Shown: in pieces, positions 1 through 8,600 of the stretch | How positions within the stretch are numbered: the stretch's first letter is position 1 | Layout: each line of letters opens with the position of its first letter | The notes under the pieces: generated by a model | The model's input: only the letters and a program-made list of their open reading frames with translations | Database searches by the model: none | Told to the model about the DNA's origin: nothing | Virus record (IMG/VR): IMGVR_UViG_3300045131_000830 | Coordinates: 1 to 25,985 of that record | Origin: a virus | Length of the DNA: 25,985 nucleotides | Direction: 5' to 3' (one strand) | Translations under genes and position numbers: made by a program

Positions 1-2075
1 TAACGAGATGTAGATGCTACAAACTTCTTAAGAACGATAAGTAATCTTCTAACATTGATTCTATCTAAAGCGGATGCCTTATCTTGCAATGTCTTCTGTC
101 CGAATGCTACAATACCTTGTCCAGGGAATGCTGCGATTGGGTTTACTTTGTTCTCATATAGAGTATCTCTTTCAGAATGTGTTAATCTATTTAAAACACT
201 AACTGCTCCTACGATACCACCTCTATTCAAACCAGCAGGTGCGAACCATTCTGCTGCTAATCTATCGTTAGCTGCGAAAACAGCGGGCATTAATACTGAT
301 GGTGGAACACTCATTAATTTGTTTGTGTTTGTATCTATTGTCTTAACCCAAGGATAATAAGTTGCTACATAGTTAGAATCAACCGAGTTTGCTTGCTCCG
401 TTGCTTCAGTTATTGTATCAGCGTAATCGTTGAAATCAGCGATATAGAATGCATCTTGTCTACTTTCAACCATATCAATTGCTTTAGTTACAACTGATGG
501 ATGTAAACTTCTTATAATACCAGGTGTTACTACCATATTGATATCCCACTCATCAGGGTTAGATACTGCGTTGATTGCTTTATAATATGCTAAAGTACCA
601 GTTGATGTTCCAGATGCGCAATTAAATCCTTGCGTATTTGCATTACCCCAATCAGTATCACCAGCCTTAGCTTTTACTACAGTTGGATTCACACCATCAA
701 AACCTTCTTGGAATGCTAATACAAATTGTCTCTTAACCATATCTTCCGATTTAGAACCAGTCATTATATAAGTCAATTGAGAATCAAATGCGAAAGCCAC
801 GTTAGAACCAGTTTGAGCTCCAACAGGAATTGGTTTTAAATATTCTGCATTATCTATCTTAGCATCAATACCTTCAAAATCAAATCCACTAAAGTATATT
901 GGAGATGATGATGTGTTACCAATTGAGTTAGTTTGATATACTACCGGAGGTACTAAAAGTGATTCTGCAGCGTTTGTTGCTGTAATTGGATTTGTATATG
1001 CTCCATGTCCAAATGGTGCTGCTGATATTGGGAATGAACCAGGTGCTGATACAACTACTCTTACATATTTTGATCTGTTTGAGTAATCGCCATTTTCAGT
1101 TATCTTACCATCTGAATCAATTGTATTATATCTATCACCAATTCTTCTAGCTATATAGTTAGGAGATGCTGCATCTAAGTTTACATTATTAAATGTTTCT
1201 ACTACAGTCTTTCTCTTATCAGTATCATCATATGAACGAACTGTTACAGTGAAAGTTGAATAATCAGTTGCTCCATCTTCTCCAGCTGCTTTTACATTCG
1301 AAATACCAATTTTGTATTTTGTATTATATGTATTACCATGTCCTAAAGTTACAAAGTTAAATAAATCATATCTAACACCACTTATATTTTGAGAAACAAC
1401 CATTGGCGTTTGTGCTTCGGTTGTATCATATGAAAAATCCTGAGTTGGTAATACTACTCTAGTTATTACAATGTTATTTCCAGCAGAACCAGTATAGTAT
1501 CCAGCCATATTTTCAAAATACGAATATGCATATGCTGATTTAGCTCCGAATGGAGATTCACCAAATACATCTGCTAAATCATTAGTAGCTGATGGTAAAA
1601 TTGATGCTGATATGTTTACTCCAGCAGTTAATGTATTGATTACAAAAGAACCATCAATAGAATCATCACTAACAACAGTTGCTCCAGTAAAACCAACTGC
1701 CTCATCTCCTGCTTTAGTTGAGTGTAATACTCCAATTAATTTAGTACCTAATTTAGGTGTTGCGGATGAACCAGAAGCAAAGATTGCTAAAGGTGCTACT
1801 TGTTGGTAACCACCAACACCACCTACTCTTACTACGGTTACTTGTCCTGCTTCTCTTAAATAGTTTTGTACTGCGTACTCACTATAATAAGTTCCATCAG
1901 GAGTACCAAAGGTATCTTCGAACTCTGATTGTGTTCTTATAATTGTTGGAATGAATGCAGGTCCTTGCTTAAAAGGTCCTATAATTGCTGCTCCAATTTC
2001 TCCTACTCCTTGTGCTAAGAAGGATAAATCATTTTCTCTTGTGAAAACGCCGGGTGATACGATTCTTTCTGACAT
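1..2075 (-). CDS. gp18: Contractile tail sheath protein, T4 gp18-like (3' end cut off)
   Basis: Structural protein that polymerises around the tail tube and contracts to drive the tube through the host envelope. The minus strand is open without a stop from an ATG at 2075 to the window edge, giving 691 codons. The N-terminus reads MSERIVSPGVFTREND, with the SPG(V/I) start usual in sheath proteins, then GPFKQGPAF and a DTFG-type motif as in T4 gp18. Near the window edge come WFAPAGLNRGG, INPIAAFPGQGIVAFG and SALDRINVRRL, which match the conserved C-terminal core of gp18. T4 gp18 is 659 residues and continues roughly 120 residues past RINVRRL, so this protein is probably near 800 residues, with extra sequence in the middle. 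The leader contains AGAAG about 8 bases before the ATG, a weak ribosome site. The gene has its own 139-bp upstream gap with a hairpin and a promoter-like motif, suggesting separate transcription from the fibre genes. Confidence 0.93.
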   Translation of the reverse strand, partial: MSERIVSPGVFTRENDLSFLAQGVGEIGAAIIGPFKQGPAFIPTIIRTQSEFEDTFGTPDGTYYSEYAVQNYLREAGQVTVVRVGGVGGYQQVAPLAIFASGSSATPKLGTKLIGVLHSTKAGDEAVGFTGATVVSDDSIDGSFVINTLTAGVNISASILPSATNDLADVFGESPFGAKSAYAYSYFENMAGYYTGSAGNNIVITRVVLPTQDFSYDTTEAQTPMVVSQNISGVRYDLFNFVTLGHGNTYNTKYKIGISNVKAAGEDGATDYSTFTVTVRSYDDTDKRKTVVETFNNVNLDAASPNYIARRIGDRYNTIDSDGKITENGDYSNRSKYVRVVVSAPGSFPISAAPFGHGAYTNPITATNAAESLLVPPVVYQTNSIGNTSSSPIYFSGFDFEGIDAKIDNAEYLKPIPVGAQTGSNVAFAFDSQLTYIMTGSKSEDMVKRQFVLAFQEGFDGVNPTVVKAKAGDTDWGNANTQGFNCASGTSTGTLAYYKAINAVSNPDEWDINMVVTPGIIRSLHPSVVTKAIDMVESRQDAFYIADFNDYADTITEATEQANSVDSNYVATYYPWVKTIDTNTNKLMSVPPSVLMPAVFAANDRLAAEWFAPAGLNRGGIVGAVSVLNRLTHSERDTLYENKVNPIAAFPGQGIVAFGQKTLQDKASALDRINVRRLLIVLKKFVASTSR

Positions 2076-2133
2076 TTTGTTTCTTCTATTTGTATTTTAA
2101 TTGTGTATTAGTAATTACTTACATTAATACTCA

Positions 2134-2143
2134 TATAAATATA
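2134..2143 (-). promoter_or_regulatory. Candidate promoter motif TATATTTATA upstream of tail sheath
   Basis: On the coding (minus) strand this reads TATATTTATA, 58 bases before the sheath ATG and 4 bases after the hairpin at 2148-2195. The same core occurs in every intergenic gap longer than 40 bp in the window. Its promoter role is inferred from position and recurrence only. It is the reverse complement of the T4 late promoter box TATAAATA, so it is not simply that box in the coding direction. Confidence 0.45.
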
Positions 2144-2147
2144 AAGA

Positions 2148-2195
2148 AAATGTCCAAAACACAAATTTATTATTAAATCTGCACTTTGGACATTT
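2148..2195 (-). terminator. 11-bp perfect inverted repeat, possible terminator
   Basis: AAATGTCCAAA at 2148-2158 is exactly complementary to TTTGGACATTT at 2185-2195, with 26 bases between the arms. The loop contains a smaller 5-bp stem (ATTTA/TAAAT, 2165-2178). On the transcribed strand the second arm is followed by TTCTTTATATTT, a loose T-rich run. The position, 19 bases after the stop of the 134-residue gene and before the sheath gene, fits a terminator closing the fibre operon. The long loop is unusual, so an operator or another RNA structure is possible. Confidence 0.5.
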
Positions 2196-2214
2196 ATAAT
2201 TTTGTTTTAGTTAA

Positions 2215-2619
2215 TTAATAACCTGGAACAGAACCAGAAGGTGTTGGGTATGAAGTACTACCAGATGTTGGTGACCAAGGTAAATCTACAGTAGTCACTT
2301 CAATTCTAGCGTATTTCTTATTATTTATTTCTTTTTGAATTTGTCCATTAATATGAGTCATATAGTTAGTTTCATAAGAACCACTAACTACATTTTTAAC
2401 CCAACCTAATACCAATTCTTCTGATAAATCATGATAGTCAACAAACCCATCACCATTTAAATCTTGAGGTGTAAATGGAGTTGCTCCATTGAAAATTCCA
2501 AAATTACCATCTTCATCAGTACCAGTTAATTTCCAGTTAGTACCAACAACAATGTTTTCAAAATTTTCACTGTTTTGTCTTTTTAATCCTACCAATTCCC
2601 ATGTGTATGTTAATCCCAT
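2215..2619 (-). CDS. Small T4-like phage protein with inserted dockerin-like calcium loop
   Basis: 134 residues, function unknown. The pattern TYTWELVGL, then WKLTGTD, then LSEELVLGWVK near residue 65-75, and VDLPW near 111-115 resembles a family of short uncharacterised proteins in T4-like cyanophages (I believe DUF7936; name from memory). Where those proteins run directly from a PF.PF stretch into the L(T/S)EE helix, this one has DLNGDGFVDYHDL at residues 53-65 (2428-2463). That is a near-perfect dockerin/EF-hand-type loop with D, N, D, D and D at positions 1, 3, 5, 9 and 12. The tail after LPW is rich in Ser, Pro and Tyr and resembles a linker. It starts at ATG 2619, 41 bp after the S74 fibre gene, with its own candidate promoter motif. 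Placement between fibre and sheath suggests a virion or tail-assembly role, which is an inference. Confidence 0.85.
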   Translation of the reverse strand: MGLTYTWELVGLKRQNSENFENIVVGTNWKLTGTDEDGNFGIFNGATPFTPQDLNGDGFVDYHDLSEELVLGWVKNVVSGSYETNYMTHINGQIQKEINNKKYARIEVTTVDLPWSPTSGSTSYPTPSGSVPGY

Positions 2620-2643
2620 AATAAATTATTTATGTTTATATTG

Positions 2644-2653
2644 TATAAATATA
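2644..2653 (-). promoter_or_regulatory. Candidate promoter motif TATATTTATA upstream of the 134-residue gene
   Basis: The coding strand reads TATATTTATA, ending 24 bases before the ATG at 2619, in the 41-bp gap after the S74 fibre gene. It has the same core as the motifs at 2134, 11149, 22704 and 22724. Function is inferred from recurrence and spacing. Confidence 0.4.
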
Positions 2654-2660
2654 ACTATTT

Positions 2661-5600
2661 CTACTTTTTTGATATTTCCTCTTTTAATTCTTTAATTTCA
2701 GCTCTTGCCAAATCCAATTCACCTTTTAATTCTTTAATAGCTTCAATCAACAATGGAGTTAATCTACTATAATCTACAGTCTTATAGTTTTCTCCAGATT
2801 TAGAATAAACTTTACCATCTCCATTTACTGGGTCATTATCGCCACAAATATCAAAAGGTGCTAATGTTACAACTTCAGGTAAAACTGCTTCAACTTCTTG
2901 AGCAGATACTCCTAATTGAACTTTCTCATCAGTATATCCAAATCCTTTTGCTAATTCATTATTTGTATAATAAAAACCACGTAAACTCATTACTTTATCA
3001 AGAGCGTTTGGAATTATACTAATAATATCTTTCAATCTCTCATCAGAATAATATGCTGTAATATTACCCGTTGCTAAAATGTTACCAGCTCCAAAGTTTG
3101 CACCACTACTAATAAATCCTACTAAGAACGAACCATTGGATACGTTTGGTGCCCATCTTTGGTCATATGGATTAAGATTCACTCCCCATGCTTCCGTAAT
3201 TCTAGCCATTGGGAATCCATCTCCACCATTTCCAGAATAAGGCCAACCTATTCTATTAAATCTATGGTCATTTGTATATGAGTTTCCATTAGGGTCTACA
3301 TAATATCCAGTATTATTGGTATCATAGAATATTGGTGCTCTAAAACTTTCATTGTTTTCCGCATATCTTTCAATAACGTATCGAGTGAACCAAGAACCAC
3401 CACCGCCAGGAGTTTCTCTTAAGTAAACAGTAGTACCTTGAGGTTTCCACCACTCACAAGAACCACTACCCCATTGATGTATTCTAAACATTGCCGGCTC
3501 CGTAGAGAAGTTACCAGAAGTTGATACCTCTAAACTTCTAAACGAACCATGTGGTTGTCCCCATCCATATCCATACGGGTCATGCCCCCACCAACCAGAA
3601 CCACCCATATCACCATTAGGGTCAGCTCTCATTCTATCAGCTCTTATTACATTTATACGTGATGTACCATTCGGGTCAGAGTAAAATCCAGTATTATTGG
3701 AATCATAGAATATTGGTGCTCTTAATGAATTACCTCCAGTTAAATAGTTGTGTGCATATGATGTACCATCGGTGTACCAATCCATAGTAGAAACACGACT
3801 ACCACCAGTATTAGTATTATAAAAATATGCATTACCTGCCGTACTAAAACGGAAATATGCTTGTCCAAATGATGTGTTTGGTCTACTAAAATAGTAAGGA
3901 CCTGAACCATCATGGTATGTATTATCAACGTTGTATCCAAATCCACCCCAATCCCAAGTATTACCCGGTTCAGAACACCACCACTGCATATGAACAAGAC
4001 CAGTACCAGCTCCATTGTTTCCAGGTAATAATCGGTTTCTTATTGTAGTATCACCATGGCCACCACTCATTCTTAATCCACCATAAATTTCAGTAAATGA
4101 TGCTGGGTTTATATAATATCCAGTGTTATTAGTATCATAGAATATTGGCGCTCTAAAACTTTCATTGTTTTCCGCATATCTTTCAATTACATATCTAGTA
4201 AACCAACTACCACCTCCGCCAGGAGTTTCTCTTAAGTAAACAGTAGTACCTTGAGGTTTCCACCACTCACAAGAACCAGAACCCCATTGATGAATACGGA
4301 ACATTGCCGGCTCTGTAGAGAAGTTACCAGAAGTTGAAACCTCCAATGAACGGAACGAACCATAAGGTTTACCCCATCCTTGTCCATACGGGTCATGCGT
4401 CCACCAACCAGAGTTATCTCCGTATGCTCTATTGGTATCTGCTCTCATTTTATTAGTACCCGTTACATTGAAATAACTTGTACTAGCGAAATCACCATAA
4501 TATCCAGTATCATTTGAATCATAGAATAATGGTGCTCTAGCAGAGCCAGCCATTTGTAGGTAGCTACTTTCTACAAAACCATTTTGTACGTTACCTATAC
4601 GGAATTCAATAAATGATTCAGCTCCTATACAAAAATATGGACTATTATATACACCAGGTCTACCCCATGCTGCCCCAACTCTTACATTAGAACTAACGCC
4701 TTCAGCGTTTATAACGTGAATACCAGAAGTATCTCCGTTGAAAGTTACACCACCACTATTCAAATTTAAATTGAATGTTGCGTTAGGGTTTAAATAATAT
4801 CCAGTATTATCTTGGTCATAAAATATTGGTGCTCTTGATGAACCAACAGAATATGAGTTACCACCTCTATCAACATAGAAATCAGTAACACCCCAAGAAC
4901 CATTTCTAAATCCGTGGTCATGATTGATTCTAAAGTATCCAGAGTCTGCGTAACCATATCCACAACTCCATGTTTGACTATCAAATCCATTAGAGAATAA
5001 TATTGATGGTCTATCGGTACCAGGAGAGCCATTAACTCTAAATTCTGCAACTATACCCCAAGAGTTATCACCCTGATTATTTGCTACCGTTAATGCTCTA
5101 CTATTTGGAGATGTTGCCAATTTAGTAATTGTCATCACATGCCCAAGGTTAGCAAGTTCACTATATCCGTAAGGTTCTACATAATATGAAGTGTTATCTC
5201 TATCATAAAATAATGGTGCTCTTACAGAAGTAGTTGAATATGCAATACCACCTTGGTCCCAATACCAAAACGTTGTAGAACTTACATTTCTAAGTTCAAG
5301 TTGGTCAGATGGATTTTTTAATATATTAAATCTACCTGCACCAGCATCACCACTAGCACCAAAAGTAATTACAGAATAGTTATTTCCAGCATCTACTAAT
5401 CTAATGTTTTCATTATAGTTACCACCAGACCATCCACCGATTCTAGCCATACCATAAACACGCAAACCATTTCCATTATTACTTGGGTCTAAAAAATATC
5501 CAGTATCACTTATATCATAGAAAGCAGGAGATAAAATACCATATTCAGACCTTACATAGTTATCACCTCTACCAAATGATGCAATTTCAGTACCTGTAAA

Positions 5601-8600
5601 TGGTGAGTTGTTATAAATTCTAGTTCCTCCATAATATGCTTCTGCTCCAATATTAATACCAGTGTGCCAAGCTAATGTAAGCTTGTTATAGTTTCCATTA
5701 TAATTTTGTAATCTATTGTAAATTAAGTAATATGGTTGCGAATCACTTCGTGCTCCCCAAGTAATACCACTATCAGTAGATGCTGATGATGGGTCCGTTG
5801 TAGAGTTTGAAAGATTTATATGTCTTGTTGTTCCAGCTCCACTACCTGCTCTAGCTACAAATGTACCACCACTATCATACCAATAATCGCTTAATATTGA
5901 TGGTGCTCTAAATGAATTTCTAGCCCAAACTATACCATCATTTCTTACTTCCAATGCATAACCACCAGTTCCTACTCCACTTATGGCAAATCCTTCAGTT
6001 GAACCACCACCAGTCCAAATAATATTTTTTAATGCCGCTCCTAAATTTGTTGTACTTGTTGTTGTTCTAAATCTAGCTCCCCATACATCTGATTCAGTAT
6101 TAACAGAAATCAATCCATTATTTGGAAGATTTAACGTAGATGTTAATGTTAATATACTAAATCTAGAAGTACCAGTTGGGTCAGCAAGATATGTATTATC
6201 ATTACTATCAATAAATTGAGTTGCGTAAATAGTTCCTAATACAGTTGTACTTGCTGCTAATGTATTATCAAGTTCTTCAATTTTAAATCCTGCTATTTCA
6301 GCTTGTCCACTATATCCACTATATAGATAATTGTGTAACCAACCCAATTGCATAAATTTTGCATATCCATACCAAGTATATCCAGCACCAGAACCAGCTG
6401 GTCCGATTGTCATTGTATATTCCGTCCAAGAAGCAGGTGGAACGCCATACCAATAATAAGGTTGTCCCCAACCACCATTATCAGGTTGTCCGTAATTATA
6501 AGTTGCTTGTGTAAATGATAAATAACAAAACGGATTACCAGACGTTGCTCTAATCCAAGCTGATACTTTATAAGTTTTAGTTGGGTCAATTGCTACCCAT
6601 CCATTTTGTCTATGTCCACTCCATGCAGCACTACCAGCAAATGCAACATCACCAATAGGTGCATCACTTAATCCACTTCTATATGTTGTATCAGGCCAAA
6701 TAAATCCACCATCTGCTCCACTCCAGTTTCTAGTAAAATATTTACCATCCGGAACAAACATACCAAATAATGTTGAACCATTATTAGTTCTAGTTGAAAT
6801 ATTACCACCAGTTTTTACAACAGATAATATTGATGTACCATTAGGGTCTAAATAATATGCGTTATCACTATAATCGTAATATCTTTGTGCGTACATATAA
6901 CGATATGCTGTCATATCACCATTTGCCATATCCATTCTCAGCATTACAGTGTTTGTACCGCCACCAACGTTATTCTCAATACCAGACGTTTGTGCTCTAG
7001 TAAAATCAATTGTGTTTATTGGATTATTATGCCAAATACCCCAAGGTGTAGATTCTTCTTTGTAAATCCAAGGAGATGTTTCCCCACCACCTGATGGATT
7101 TACTGACCTTAAAAATACAGGATATGTAGTTGAATTAACAGCCTGCATTCTAATACCTTCGGCTGCACTATTACCATTCATAGTAATATTTGTGCCGTTA
7201 TTATTAAGAGTTAATGAATATAAATTAGATGTACCACTATTAATATAATATGTTGTACCACCCACATAAATTGTACCATCAAATCTTGCATTTCCACCAC
7301 TGTAAACGAATTTATCACCTCTAACTCTTAGGTATGTGCCATCTGTCATATACCAACCACCACCCCAACCAAATCCAATTTCTTCATCTCTTAAGAAAGT
7401 TGAAGTACCTCTACCAATTACAAAGGCATCATTATTATTTATTAATTGTACAGATCCATTTATGAATATTCTGTTATTTGATATTGTATCAATTACTGAT
7501 GTGTTATCGGTAGTTGTGTATGAAAAATCCGTTGTACCAAATCCTACTCTTTGTGTAGAGTTCATTTGCATACCAGTTGTACCATTAGTTGCTAAATACA
7601 TTGTATTAGCTCCTTCTGCATGTAATGTTAAACCACCTGCTAAGTTACTATAAAAATATCCACCATTTGCTCTATATTGACCAGATGCCGCATATGTACT
7701 TCCAAACAATCCACCCCCAGCTCCATTTACACTAACATCGTTTCCTAATTGTAAATTACTATTAGCCGATGCTACTGTATTTCTTACACCAACTACACTT
7801 CCAAATTGTACTGAATCGGTTGTACGGACATTTTGATTCATTGCGTACAATTCATTTGCACCTTGCCCAGTATCTACCGTAGCAAAAGTTACTGCATCAG
7901 TTGTTCTAACATTTTGGTTCATTAAATAAACTTCCGTTGCACCAATACCAGTATCTATTGTACCACTAAGAACTACGTTACCTGCTACATAAAGTCCATC
8001 TTCAGCATACCATCTATCAGCAGCCTCATCCCAATAAAATGCTTTTGTTGCAGATGAACCTCTCTTAACTTCAATACCTGCGTTTTGAGTTGGTGCAGTT
8101 GCTGCAGTTATATCTGCGTTAAGTGTAATAATATTATCACCTATATTAAGAGTTGTTGTATTAATATATGTTGTTGTACCACTTACAGTAAGGTCACCAC
8201 TAATTGTAGCGTTACCAGTTACCGCAAGAGTTGTACCATTAAAAGTTAAATTTGCTTCAACGGTTGCATTTGGTGCACTTCCATTTAAAGTAATTACACC
8301 ATTATCAGTTGTACCAGTTAATGCTAATAAACCAGATGTACCTGATGAACCAGAAGTTCCTGATGTACCACTACTTCCAGAAGTTCCTGAGGTGCCAGAC
8401 GAACCAGAAGTTCCTGATGTACCTCTACTTCCGCTTGTTCCAGATGTACCACTACTTCCGCTTGTGCCAGATGTACCACTAACTCCAGAAGTTCCAGAGG
8501 TGCCAGACGAACCAGAAGTTCCTGATGTACCCCTAGTTCCGCTTGTGCCACTACTTCCGCTTGTTCCACTACTTCCAGCCGAACCACTCACTCCAGAAGT

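Larger units (their letters stand above)
3285..6890 (-). repeat. Nine YD-x-x-DTGYY-x-DP motif modules in the 2606-residue fibre
   Basis: Diverged copies of the motif (clearest form PIFYDTNNTGYY followed by x-DPxGxS) lie near 3300, 3690, 4120, 4510, 4800, 5190, 5500, 6190 and 6860. Most are preceded by SFRAP or a similar stretch. Spacing is roughly 100-225 residues. This motif is common in phage fibre shafts and seems to mark the junction between successive receptor-binding or shaft modules. The two copies nearest the N-terminus are the most diverged. Confidence 0.8.

Noticed and set aside
55-1942. Short plus-strand open frames across the sheath gene (55-357, 1612-1809, 1757-1942)
   Set aside because: The minus strand is continuously open here and encodes conserved tail sheath motifs, so these are chance frames.
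2134-2141. TATAAATA on the plus strand as a T4-type late promoter firing to the right
   Set aside because: No plus-strand gene follows this or any of the other four copies; all genes run the other way. Antisense transcription is possible but nothing else supports it.
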